Origin: Multifurca ochricompacta
Lineage: Eukaryota > Basidiomycota > Agaricomycetes > Russulales > Russulaceae
Assembly: GCA_022496185.1 (NCBI GenBank)
Contig: WTXG01000165.1
Span: 18,920-82,919 of the forward strand
DNA: 64,000 nucleotides
Direction of reading: 5' to 3'
The notes beneath the pieces are model-generated. The model saw nothing but the letters and a program-made list of their open reading frames with translations, made no database searches and was not told the origin of the DNA. Every line of letters starts with the position of its first letter. Position 1 is the stretch's first letter. A program made the translations under genes and the position numbers. Positions 1 to 11,553 of this stretch are shown piece after piece.

Positions 1-2862
1 AATTCACGTCTCCCCCGTGCTTGATCAAAATCCGTGCGATCTCGAGGTATCCTTCGAGTGACGCCGTTTGTAACGGGGTTCTAACGTTGGGGAGAAGGTC
101 GTTCACATCTTCCGGGTGTGTAGAGATGAGATGTTCTACCAGACTGCGGAAACCACAAAACACCGCGAAATGTAAAGGGACTGGGATCAATACGGGTGGG
201 CGTCTGTCTGGAGTGGATAGGATATCCGGGTCTATATTATATAAACCAAACCAGGCTCCAAAGTGTGGCTTGCTTTTGTCAAACAAAAGCTTCATGCTTT
301 CTTGGACCCGTGTTGATACATCCTCAAAACGGGCGTGATCGACCCAGTGCTGAGCGGCATAGAGCGCCAGCGGAAAGTCCTTGGCATGATCTCTGTCAAC
401 TTGATCATCCACCGGCAGCTGAAGCAGAATGAGGAGGCAAACTCGCGCAAGGACCTCGTGTGCAGACTCAAGGGGAACGTGGTAGCGCGACGCGATTCTA
501 ACCGATGCAGTGGCGAGGCGATTCGACGTTAAGAACTCCTTGACAGAGAAGTGCGAAAACTGCACGACTCGTAAACCTCCCACGCTGATAATCGCGATCA
601 GACTCGAACACGCCGACAAAACTGCGTCTTCTGCATCGTCAGGACGCCACCCGGACAAGAGCTTGCAACTTGTTCCCTGGTCGAATTGGATCGCAAAGAC
701 TTCCGCGAGTTCATCAACACGAAGTGGGCGAACAGATGCGATCAAGCATTGAAAGAGACGGTGTGCATGCTCCCATTTCTCCTCGGGGATTCCAACAAGC
801 GTCCGCTCGTATGTCTCATCTAGCGTCACAGGGAGTTCATCCAGAGCCCGTCGGATACTCGCTGGGATACACCGGCGTAGCGTGTCAAGTTGACAAAATA
901 CCCATCGAAACCTGCACAACATCATGAGAAACTTTACCAACGGGTAGGAGTAATCACGACTTACATTCCGTCAGCTTTTCTCGAGAGGGTATTTACCACC
1001 AATTCCTTATCCTCCGCTCGCCATCTTCGCATTGCTCGGTCCAAGCGAACGAAGGACCGGATGTAGTTGATGATATCCTCCTTTTGGCCGCTTTCATCGT
1101 GAAGGGAGAAACGGAAAGATGTTAAAGGCTCGAGTATGGTTCGTATGTCTTGCTCAGGACGACTTGTAATGCAGATATGTAAGTTTGAATGACCTGACTT
1201 GACAAGTTCCTCTACAAAATTGAGGGCCTTTTCGCGTGCGGAAGGGGTACCAACAGTATTTGGGCATTCATCTAGCCCGTCCACAATGATGTAAATTGCG
1301 GCTTGTCCGGGAACATTGAACATGTCTTGGAGGCATTGTGCAAGTGCACTTTCACTGGGCTGTCGTGCGCCACTACGGTGGGAGGTGTATAAGTTAGAAA
1401 GGATGCTACAACAATGATCTGATTGTTCACAGAATTGGATAAGGAGAGAAGATAGCAAGCTGCGGACGTCCTGCTTTCCGATGTCCTTGAAGTCAAAATA
1501 AAAGTACGCCATTAAAGGCGATCCGGTCCCAAGTGAATTCTCGATGTCTTGAATGATCGTGGAGCTAATGAAAAATGAAGACATTGTTAATATTCGCGGA
1601 TACTGGAATTGTTTTGAAGAGGCATACCAGAGAATGCTTTTTCCTGACCCAGCTGCGGAACCAGGAGGAGATGAGAAGTAGGGAAGATACAGAAAGTCAA
1701 AGACGCACGTTTTCCATGGATCCACAGTAGGGAGCTCGTCATTTTCCACTGCTTGAAAGTCTTTCCTCTGATGAACCACGCAGCGGTCCCATGGTGGTGA
1801 GAATCACAAGCAATATTGTGGTTCGTCGATGGGTCCGGGGGGGAGAGCCACTTTCGGAGGCTCTCTCGCAACTGATTGCCTGTAAGGGAGGCTCGACATG
1901 CGCGACCACCGCTATCGGGAAAAACGAACCTTGATGCTCCTCGGTCGCTGTTTACCCGTCAGCACTATGTGCGCAACCCGTTGAACATGTTGTACACACC
2001 ATCTCGAATCACCCGCACATTGTTATCCACGTTGTGCGTGACTTGCAAGTTTTTAGCCACTACCGCCCGAACCTCCTCCTGCGTCAGTTGATCTAATCTC
2101 TGGAGCGAGTCCTCAATCTCCGTCTTTCCCACAAGCTTCTTCAAATATTTCTCTGCACTATCATGAGACAAGAACGATATGCCATAGAAATTACTGTACT
2201 GATTCGCCTCTGGTTCATTTCTCTTGTTGAAAGAGCAAGGATTGAAAGCACTTCTGCCATTATCTTTCCAAGTAAATCCGCCATCTCGGTAGTGAGTGGA
2301 ATCCCAGAGTAGATCTCGAGGCGAGCGAGGAAGCCTTGAATGCGCTCAAAGAGGTTTGCGAGCACGTCATGGCTCGCGCTAACATCCTTGGCAGCCTAAC
2401 AGACTCAAATGTCATCAATGGCCAACACCAGGGGATTCAAGGAGGGAACTCACCACGAGGAGGACACCAATTCCGGTAAAAATGACTTTTGCAGGCGAGA
2501 ATGGCTGCAATTAAAGTATCAAACCGGAATGATCTAGAAGGAATTAACTCCTTGGGACTTACTAGGCTGATTCCCTCGCCAAGCGTTGCCGAGAACATGT
2601 ACAAGATATGGATCGTGGGACGGAGCCACTTCATCAGGCTTTCGTCTTCCTTCCTGAATTCGTCGAATGCCTGTGCCTGCTCTCGAAATAGGTTCAGCAC
2701 GGCATCCGGAGAGTGGCAGTTGTTAAGGGCTGTAGCGAATGGATGAGAATCTAGGTCTTGTCCCGTCTGTTTTTTGTACTCCTTCGAGGCAACTCGAAAA
2801 ATCAAGGCGAAGTTCGAAGTACCAAAGGGGGTGATGGAGTGTGAGTGGTGGAGAGCAGACAT
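1..2862 (-). CDS. NLR-type STAND protein (Goodbye-NACHT-ankyrin), 3' end outside window
   Basis: Fungal NLR-like protein; family members act as signal-transducing NTPases linked to non-self recognition and regulated cell death (role here inferred). Exons read from 5' to 3': 2563-2862, 2454-2504, 2200-2395, 2000-2152, 1709-1879, 1628-1652, 965-1564 and 911 to the edge, about 802 residues. Residues 1-220 match the fungal Goodbye domain. The NACHT follows: Walker A GKPGSGKS is completed only by splicing exon 5 to exon 6, and Walker B reads IYIIVDGLDEC. The winged-helix-like part contains FSHFSVKEFL, and the first ankyrin repeat begins at the window edge. Six exon lengths equal those of the paralogue at 48-52 kb. 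The 120-bp intron 1880-1999 replaces two micro-exons present there and contains stops, so that linker is lost. The start ATG at 2862 is the first before the domain; an ATG at 3060 is in frame but codes unrelated sequence. Confidence 0.88.
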
Positions 2863-5218
2863 TCTACCGGTGGAGAGAGCAGTCCTTCGTCCTGAGCGTC
2901 CTAAAGAAATGATAAAGATAGAAAGAAGAAGCAAGGGGTCCGGCCATGTAATTACTAGGAACACGTCTACCGCCCGAAGACACGAAAAGGACAAGTGCCC
3001 GAAGTGATGCACCAATACCGACTGACACGCAGAAGAATCAGAATCAGCGTGTGAATTCATTCATTTCTCGCCCTTTGCCGCAATATTTCAATCTCCGACT
3101 CCTGCCACCACCAGCATTACCACACTACCACACTCATGAGTAGTTGAACTCTTCAGACAATGTGTCCGACGAGGAGCTCATTATACAGCAGGCCCAGGCT
3201 ACTCTCCCTCTACCCGTTCCGTTTCTAAACTTCGTTGTAGGCAGCCTACTATTGAATCACGGATGGAAACACCCTAGCATAACGCCCTGACCCTTTTACT
3301 GATCCGCGCCTTGTCTCTGCGCCCTAGACACTTAAACGATGGTGGAACAGCCTGGAGGATCCCTCATTATGGGAGCCGCACTCTCTGTGGATGAAATCAA
3401 AGCGCTCTTGGAGTTCGAGTTCGAGTATCTTTTGACATTTCATTCACCTCTCTTCTGGACATCCGCTTGGACTGCTTTCTTGCGCACTGTCTTGGTGCTG
3501 TTCGCCTGTCGCGCTTGTTTCTCGACTGTGTCAGCATCGCCAGCTCAGTTCCTCACTCTTGTCTTCTGGGTTATTTGTTATCCAGGCGCTGTTATAGCGG
3601 TGCCAAGTTTAACAATGAAATGGCCGCCATGGGACTGACTGATGCCTACTCAGGACGATTGAATGAGACGCTTGATGTAAGCGCCTCTCTATGTTTCCGG
3701 GACAAGCTCTTGCGTGGTATCGCAGCGTAGTCGTGGAGCTTGATCGCTGATTCTCCTTCTATCGATGTTTCGATCGTCATTAGCTTCATGCTTAGAATCC
3801 GGGTTCCCATAGAGCAGTTGCATTCGAACGAGATCGCCGTCTGAACTGGCTGATTTGTTCTTCATTCTGAACTTTTGTTAGCTTTCCCAAGAGATGCTGC
3901 ACATTAAATACCTGTCTGTCTGGAAGCGCGTACCGCGATGTCTTCGCGCAGTGACCATTTCCACGCATTCCCACGGCCCTTTTCTCATCCTGCCAGCCAT
4001 CTGAGGCGTCATCCTTTCCCATTTTTTGCTGACATGTGATGTAGTGTGAGCTGCAACTGACAAAACACAGGCATGGAAATCGGATCGTACAGTAAGGTCA
4101 GCTTCGAGCTTTGGTTATTCGAGTTTAGACGTCGATACATTTCATGCGCTCTACCAACCAATCATGGACTTTTCATTCGAACTTTTGATCGGCACGTACA
4201 TTGCTCACATTCTTTGCTTGCGGCTCACTAGCCAATCTTTTGAGTACGCTCAAGATTAGAGTCCCCCTCCTCCTCTTTACCACCCAGCCGAGTCCTGCTT
4301 GAACCGCTCGATATATGCCAGTGTGACTTTGAGGTCACAAAGGCATTATGGTTATCTCACGGAGCGCGAGTGATCTAAACGGGGACAAGTCCAAACCAAC
4401 AAAAACAACAAACCAGAAGCAACAAGGCTGACTAAGGCAGTGATCTATGCAACCATTTACGTTTTCGTCAGGTCACGTGCTATCACAGGTTGTCCGCCTT
4501 CGGTTGTCCGCCCTCGAAAAGCCGTTGTCATCGATGACAAGTGTGCTCAATTGAAAGACATGTTGTCTCTTGTTCTCTGCCATACAGGCCAAGAAGGCTC
4601 TGTTGTTTTCTGTGCGATGCTGGGTCTTTCTTTTGGCGCTCTCAACCTATTTAAATGCCGCTTGGGCCCCCCGAGGTGTCAAAAACCCTTTCTTCCCCCC
4701 TTTTATACCTCGAATTTCTCCTGGCCTTAACGACGCCCATGGATCTTCTAGATTTCAAACGAAGCCCACAACTGGAAAACCATATCCCTTCGTGAATCTT
4801 ACATGGTCTTTAAATGATCCGCTCCTCAGCTCCTAGGCCCCTTGATTGAGTAGGCATTGTGCCCAATGGCTTTTGCCCCTACCCTGACTTTTCCCGCTCG
4901 ACGATGACGATGACGATGACGATACCGAACAAGATGCCTGGATGGTACTGGAGAGCTGTAAGATGTGACATGCCCAGAGGAGCCGCACCCCACTTTTTTA
5001 AAAAAAAAGGCAAATGGGAAAGGCCCCAGTCAACTCTCTCTGGTTCCCACGGTGTGGCACAGCTTATTTACGCCCTCTCCCGACAGTTCACCTCCAACAA
5101 TGCAATTTTGTGTGGCGGGTATGGCGGGTGTGTATATATTCTCTTCCCTCTCACAACTGATTTTTGAACGCACGAATCCACCTTAGCTTCTGTTTTCTCC
5201 CTTTATCTGTCCTTTTTA
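2863..5218. other. gene-poor stretch upstream of the NLR
   Basis: Promoter side of the NLR. An open stretch from ATG 3339 (MVEQPGGSLIMG...) has a possible GTATCT donor near 3425 and a CAG acceptor near 3588, but the exons do not join to a recognisable product. A short GATGAC repeat lies near 4901-4923. I recognise no gene here. Confidence 0.4.
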
Positions 5219-5790
5219 TGTCTTCGTACATCACCGGAAATAACAATCAAGACTTCCGGGTTACGGCTGCCCCAACGGTCTTGGACCCGACCGGGGTTTC
5301 ATCATCGAGTGAGTTCTCAGCGTGTCCAATCGACGTTAATCTGTTCTCTGATTGACTTAGGCATAATCATAGCCCCCACTCAGAACCAGACCACAGTGCC
5401 GCTGACAATTAAAGCAACCGAACAAAAACAGAAAGGTACTTTATTTCCCCTCAGAGCACAATCGGCATAATGATAATCGTCTCTTCTCTCCTCCGACTTT
5501 CGCTTCACCTCCTGCCCCCCACTCGTGGCACCTACCCGACCCGCCATCCCCCCAATTACTCGCCACATTACGTTAACGAAATAGCAAGAGCAAGAAGAAA
5601 TCCAACACGCTCCTCAGCTCCCGCATCTTCGTTGATTCTTTCGAGTGCTAGGGATATCGGCTTACGTGCCACGGACGGAGATGGTCCATACGCATGTCGG
5701 AAGTGCGGGCAGGGCGTCCTGACGGTTTCGACGATATGGTGTCCGGCATGCTTGGATCCAATGCCTTGGTTCTCACCGGACAATAATTAG
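5219..5790 (+). CDS. candidate small spliced gene ending in a Cys4 motif
   Basis: Tentative. From ATG 5219 (MSSYITGNNNQ) a GTGAGT donor near 5311 and a TTAG acceptor near 5361 join an exon reading IIIAPTQNQTTVP. A GTACTT donor and CTCAG acceptor follow near 5436-5453. The best-looking coding sequence is the last part, CRKCGQGVLTVSTIWCPAC just before the stop at 5790: two CxxC pairs 12 residues apart, like a zinc ribbon. The simplest splicing leads instead to a stop at 5574, so either another intron near 5570 restores the frame or the gene is broken. Family unknown; it may not be real. Confidence 0.3.
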
Positions 5791-7217
5791 TTGGCTTTGA
5801 AAAATTTGTTCTTTTTTCTTTATTTCCTGTATTTTCATTGCTGGGCATTGGTACCCCCCTCCCCCGGAATCAAATGAGCGATACTGTTACTGTGGCCATG
5901 TTATAAACCAAGGAGCGAGAGGTGAGGGGGAAAGGGAGAGACTGAAGAGACAGGTTTGCCAGTGTTCTTAAGGCTCGCTTATGGCTACCTCTACCCCTCT
6001 ACCTACCTTATTTGCATCCACCCAAACGGAATTTTCCGATGATGGCACTGTGCTCATTTCAGACCTCAGACCTATTGAACTTTTTTTTTTTATACGCCCT
6101 TGAACTGCATAAATATAAAACAACAACTCTACAGCCATCCATCAGCAAGTGTAGTGGTAGTGCCTGTTTTGGGGGCTTGGGGGCTAGGGCTAGGGCTAGG
6201 CGACGAGAATTAAGACGAATAAGGTAATGAGATTTTTGTAAGCGAGTAGCACAGCATGTCGTAAAAGTGATCCTATCTCCATCTCGGGGGAGCTTCGGAA
6301 ACCAAACGTGAACGAACATTACCGTTTCCGTTTCGATAGGATTTGAACAGGGTGGGAATCCCCTCGCCACAACATGAGGGGGTAATTTTGGGCTGGCTGG
6401 CTGGCTGGCTATGTTACGGTCTGTGGGCTGTATCGTGGATTCAATGGGTTCGAGATTCGGGGGTTCAGATGGACAGGATTCTGTGACTTAGGACAAGCAA
6501 GCTTGTGCGCAGGACAATTTAGAGACCGGGAAATCAATAGGGATAGGGTTCAAGTACAAAGAGCTCAAGTCTAAAGAGACAAGGGCTGAAGTAGTACTAG
6601 TGTTTGAATACATATTGAATGTCGTTTCTAGAGAAAAGGTGTAGTATCGAATGCGTTGAGGGCGCTGCCAGAAAAAAAGGAAGAACATAAGTAGAAAAAT
6701 ATCTTAACACGTGATGCTTGTATCGCGACACGGATTCAGGTTTTTACTTACAGAAACAGGGACAGGACAACAGGGACTATCCGTCATGCATGTCATGTCT
6801 CAGTAATAGCCGCGTCAGCAATAGCCCGCATCCCACATTCACCGCAGCTCGCAGCTCGGAGAGGAGATGGAACTGAGATGGTTAAATGAATGAAACACGC
6901 CGCGGGGTCGTGTCGGAAGTCGGAGTGGAGCGCGGTATCAGGATCAAGAAACAAAGTTCTCAATGTTATTTTTATTTTTATTTCTTTCACTTATCGTCGG
7001 AACTGTTATTCTCGCTATCGGATTATCGTTGATGGCTCACGGCTCACCATACGCCCTTATGACGTAAAAAGCAACAAAAGGTAATATTATTTGGCACAAG
7101 GTGGAATATTGGAAGTAGTTTGCGAATAATAGAACACGTTGGTACGCATTGAGGCAAGTCAAGCAGGGAAGGACGATTATTGTTCCAATGAGCTACACCC
7201 GACACCCATACTACGCT
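5791..7217. other. intergenic with microsatellites
   Basis: No gene recognised. Contains a T-run near 6080, a CTAGGG-like triplication at about 6180-6200 and a GGCT repeat near 6391-6411. Confidence 0.5.
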
Positions 7218-8097
7218 TTACCGACCGATCTTTAGACGATGTGCACGTTGAAGCTGCGAAGATGATTTAGTAAAAGATAAGAAAGAGAAAATGAAGCGCA
7301 CCCTTCGCCGCTTTCTCAGTCTAAAGTGGATACGATGACCAGTGTTACTATCAAGAATGATACAAGGTAGGGGATTTACGCACTTGTGCTTCTTCATCTT
7401 CTTTCTCCGCTTGCGCCTGGTGCTGTCGAGCTGCACGGCAAGGCCCTCTAGCTCGGCAGTCTCAGCCTCCCTTCCATCAGCCGGATTAAGACCGAGCCGA
7501 CGCAACGTGGCTTCCCAAGCGACCGAGCTACTGACAGTGTTCATCACCTGCGCGCGAGCAAGGAGCCGCGCAGTGTCGGCATCCGCTTCGGGAATCGTCT
7601 CGGGAGGATCTTCAATCATCGATGGAGCTGTGCCTATGCCTGTGGAGGTGGGGAGAGTAGGGATTCAGGAGTGAGCACGAGCGTCTGGGAGGCGTCGAAG
7701 AGTGCTGATGCGGGCTGTGAGAGGACGAGAGGACGATGTTGCGCGAAAAATCGGTGCAGACGTAGGTCGGGAGCGCTTAGCGGTGGATGGGATGCCAGCG
7801 CCGCGGGAGCCGAGAGCGAATGGATGGGCAGGGACGGCGAGGAAGGTGGGGATTGAAGGGGCGAAGGGGGTGCTGAAGGGTCATCAGGTGAGGATGAGGA
7901 AGCTTGCTGTTGTGGGTCGTTGTTGGCTTTGGCTGTGCCTGCAGCCTCAACGCGGGGGGCTGACTTTGCGCTGGCAGGTGGGACGACCTTGGGGGGTTTA
8001 GATGAGTTAAAAAAACGACCACCAGGAGGCTTTGAGAATAAAGATAAGCCCTTCTTGAAGGAAGTTGTATAGTAGGACGTAAAAATCTGGGAAACAT
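7218..8097 (-). CDS. COX24/AURKAIP1-type mitochondrial small-ribosomal-subunit protein (mS38-like)
   Basis: The C-terminus has the basic signature of the COX24/mS38 family, RRKRRKKMKKHK, continuing after a 63-bp intron (7321-7383) into LRKRRRVR; the stop is at 7218. In this family the protein sits in the mitochondrial small ribosomal subunit and Cox24 is linked to COX1 mRNA processing (known for the family). Upstream, a proline- and serine-rich stretch ends in LRLHRFFAQHRPLVL, typical of fungal members, and a basic, aromatic N-terminus looks like a mitochondrial presequence. Two joints are unresolved. The only nearby ATG (8097) is out of frame with the presequence-like reading ending SLFSKPPGG, and a frame change is needed near 7650. 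A missed 5' exon or intron is more likely than decay because the C-terminus is clean. Confidence 0.72.
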
Positions 8098-8445
8098 CTC
8101 TCTCTCTCTTAGGAGGAGGAGATGTGGTTTGTATGTGAAAGCCTTTTAAGTAGGTCTAATTTGAGTTTGAGAGTGAGTAGTTCAAAATCACGTGATCAGA
8201 TCACAAGTTGAATCCCCCGGTCACCGGGTAAGAGGAAGAGGAGGAGCAGGTGAAGTACTTCACCACACTTACACACCCAAACCCACCCGCACACCCGCAC
8301 CAGAGTGAAACTGGATAAGAGAAGTTTCGAGACACATTAAAGTGTCAAGTAAACACAACACTAACTGACACAAGTAAACAGTAACTTTTTAACTCCGTAT
8401 TTATTTCATCCATACCCATTCTATTCTACCTTATCTTCGACTTCA
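8098..8445. promoter_or_regulatory. shared head-to-head promoter region
   Basis: About 350 bp between the COX24-type gene and IML2, which diverge from it. It contains ACCC/CACCC-rich runs near 8275-8300 and a palindromic TCACGTGA at about 8188-8195 (an E-box core). Co-regulation of the two genes is an inference from this arrangement. Confidence 0.5.
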
Positions 8446-11400
8446 ATGGCCGACGAAACAACCCTTCATCTCAAATCTGCTACTGCTGGATTCGATCACA
8501 TTTTTTCAAACGAACTAGATAAGGCTGAAGAGTTATTCAAGACCGGTGACTCTGCTCTCCATCTTCTTGGTTCAGGCGCTTGCGCTTTCCTTCAGGCCGC
8601 CTTGAGCTTGGAGGTGTGTGTGCACTCATTCCTCTCGCCTATTTTCATACAAACTCCGACGACCATGATCTATACCACTTTCTCATCCCCTTTCCACGTC
8701 ATCATTAGGTCGGTCTCATTTCCGAAGCCTCAAGACTCTTGGAACAAGCCGAAGCGGGCTCCAAGAAACAGCTAAAGAACTCCAAGGGCCTCAGACAAAC
8801 TGGTCGCTTCCCTGCCGCTACAGAATGGGAACTCATCCACGCTGACTGTGTCATTCTCCTCGGATTGACCTATGCTTTGAGGTATGCGCTTTGCGTGCTC
8901 TCGCATGGATAATTGCTGCGCAGCCCCACTCCCCTTCCCTGCCTATCCAACATGCTGACGCCACCATCATCGTCATGACAGCGAGTCCTACATGGGCTAT
9001 CTGCAGTGTTTGTGCGTTCACCTCTGATTCCATCCTGGCTTGCCATCACTGACGTTGACGTATTTGCTTTCCATCAGATACTCGTTGAATAGGTGAGCTT
9101 CTCATAGGGTTTAATTTTCCCCTCTCCCCATCACTACTCACGCGAGCATCTCCCCTCAACAAGCGCACATTCTCGTTATACAAAGTCCGTACTTTATCTT
9201 ACGTCATGTTCCTGGTCCCTTAGCCTTCGCTCCTCAGGCTCTACAAGATCGTCTTTCCGAACGGCCTCGATGCCTACGATACCCCGACGCCCTCCAACGT
9301 GCCTTCGCGCCAAAGCTCACTGCTCAGTGTCGCTGCCCACCAAGCGCTTTCCAGCCCGTTGACCCCAACGAGTACCGTCTCGACGTCTTCCAAGTCGTCC
9401 GGCTTCTTCAGTCGCCTCGGCTTATCACGCTCTGCGACGCCAAGTGGCGCATCCACCCCATTAAGTACTGTGGCACCTATGGAAGACGGTCCGATCGAGG
9501 GCCTGATCGTCTCCGGCACCGCATTTGGTTCGTCCCACTCCCTTCTTCCCCCTCTTCTGTCTTTCCCCCGCCTAATCACAGACGACAGGGCATGGCCTTT
9601 TTAATCTTGTCCTGTCGCTACTTCCCTCAAAGGTCAAGTGCGTTAAACCACTCGCTGGGTATGCTTTCGCCCTCCTGACACTGAACGTTCGACAGGAGCG
9701 TGGTGGGCTTCTTTGGCTTCAATCATGATAGGAAACTCGCCTTGCGTGCCCTGGCCATTTCTGCGAATGGCAATGATGTGCACTCAGTCTTCGCTGGGCT
9801 CACGTTAATGACCTATTATGGGGTAGTCTTACTTATGTCTGGCTACCAAGCCGACGAGAAGTCCATCCTCAAACAATATAAAGCTATCGTCGATAAGTGA
9901 GTGTCATGCATTTCTCTTCCCATGTCTCTCCGGACCTTGCTCAAATTCAACTTGCGCCCAGGCTCGAAACCAAATATCCTACCGGGACTCTGTGGATCTT
10001 GAATCGGGTACGTGCCCACTCTCATTCAATTGTCGCAATTACCAAATCCGTGGTTTTGATTCTTACCCTTCCACAGGCAAAGATTCTCCGTATGTCCGGT
10101 GACCCCGAGGGCGCCATGGCCACTCTCCAAGCTGGCCTTGCGCCGGATCGAACAAGCGTCTTTCTCCAAGCTGATGCGCTCCTCGCCTTTGAGCTCGCAT
10201 GGGTCTTCCTGGCTCAACGCCGTTATGTGGATGCCGCAAAGACGTTTTTGCATATGACTGAGATCAACACATGGTCCCATGCTACATACTACTTTATTGC
10301 GGCGGGATGCCATTGGTCACTCGGCAACCTTGATCAGGCGCAACAGTTACTCGAAGCGACCCCGGCTCAGATCGACAAGCGTAAGATAGGAAACAAAGAT
10401 TTACCTACCGAGGTATTCATTAAGAAGAAGCGTGCGTAATGGTCTGCATTTTACGTATGGCTGAAATGGGCTGACTTTATATGTACAATCTTCTTGAAGT
10501 GGCCTTCTGGAAGGCGAAGCACGTGAGACGCACGGGTTCAGAGAAGAGCTGGGTGGAATCCATCTCGATCAGTCCTGCTGAAGGCACGTCTCCTGCCCCC
10601 CCTTTCTCTGATTGCCATTCATGTTACAATATATCAATACAGAGATGGCCATCTTCTGGAACACCCACGGGCGTATCACGTCTGTCGTTGCACAAGCACA
10701 CATTGGGGAACTACTTGGCATCTCACCACCAGTCACGCTTCCGACATACTTCACACCTGCTTCTTCTTTAGCTACCACCACCATCACCACCACCACCACC
10801 ACGACTACTACCACAGCCGCAACCATGTCCCCAGATGAGCCAGCACCGACTGACACCACAATCACTCGCGCGCCGCTTGACACGCCAGACGAGCTCGCTC
10901 TGCGGGCACTACTTCTGGGGATCATGCACCGGGCGGTGGGGCATCCCGCTGAAGCACGCGGATTCCTACGTGATGCGCACGCGCGACACGCGAAGATCCC
11001 AAGTACGGGAAGCACCTGGATCGGCGGCGTGGCTCTCTTCGAGTTGGCCGTTCTTGAATTACGCGAGGCTCAGCGATCAGATTATGAGGATGAGGCAGAG
11101 GCAGAGGCGGAGAAAGATACGAATAGCCCAAGCGTGAGTTCGGGATCAAGCGAGGAGGGAAGTGGAGATGCGGTGGGTGTTGGGGTTGGAGTTGGAGAAG
11201 ATGGGAAGGTGAGCGTATATGGTGCCAACGGTCATGCTGCTACTGGTGTTGGAAGTATAATCGGAGGGAGGAAGGTGATGGGAATTGCGGAAACCGAATT
11301 ACGCATACGCGTGAACGCTCTCGCGCTCGGTGAGAAGGCAGCGGCGACGGCGAGGGTGACGGTGACGGTGACGGCGGCTCAACGAGAGCGATGGGTGAAG

Positions 11401-11553
11401 GTGCTCAAGGAGGCCGGATCATTACTCGATTCGGCCGTGAACCTTTCGGGGAGCGAGGTGGATTTGAGTTCTCGGTTAGAGAGTCGGATCGCGATGTTGC
11501 GTGATGAGATTGGGCTCAAGCGCGAGTTGCTCGGTATTGGGGCCGGGAGATGA
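8446..11553 (+). CDS. IML2: IML2 / TTC39-family protein (DUF3808)
   Basis: Outer-membrane/cytosolic TPR-like protein; yeast Iml2 takes part in lipid-droplet-dependent clearance of inclusion bodies (known for the family). Twelve exons give an unbroken 2343-nt reading frame (780 aa): 8446-8613, 8709-8881, 8982-9011, 9078-9092, 9164-9184, 9238-9527, 9589-9637, 9696-9896, 9962-10007, 10077-10431, 10500-10583, 10643-11553. Family hallmarks are the block [16 protein letters not shown] running into [19 protein letters not shown], then SGYQADE and the TPR-like part starting [13 protein letters not shown]. Exons 3-5 are only 30, 15 and 21 nt. Intron 10584-10642 appears to be GC-AG. A run of about ten Thr and a Glu/Ala repeat lie near residues 530-640. 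The last 100 codons, or pieces of them, recur in the array downstream. Confidence 0.93.

Noticed and set aside
6175..6205. Telomere-like CTAGGG repeats
   Set aside because: Only about three units and not TTAGGG; ordinary low-complexity sequence.
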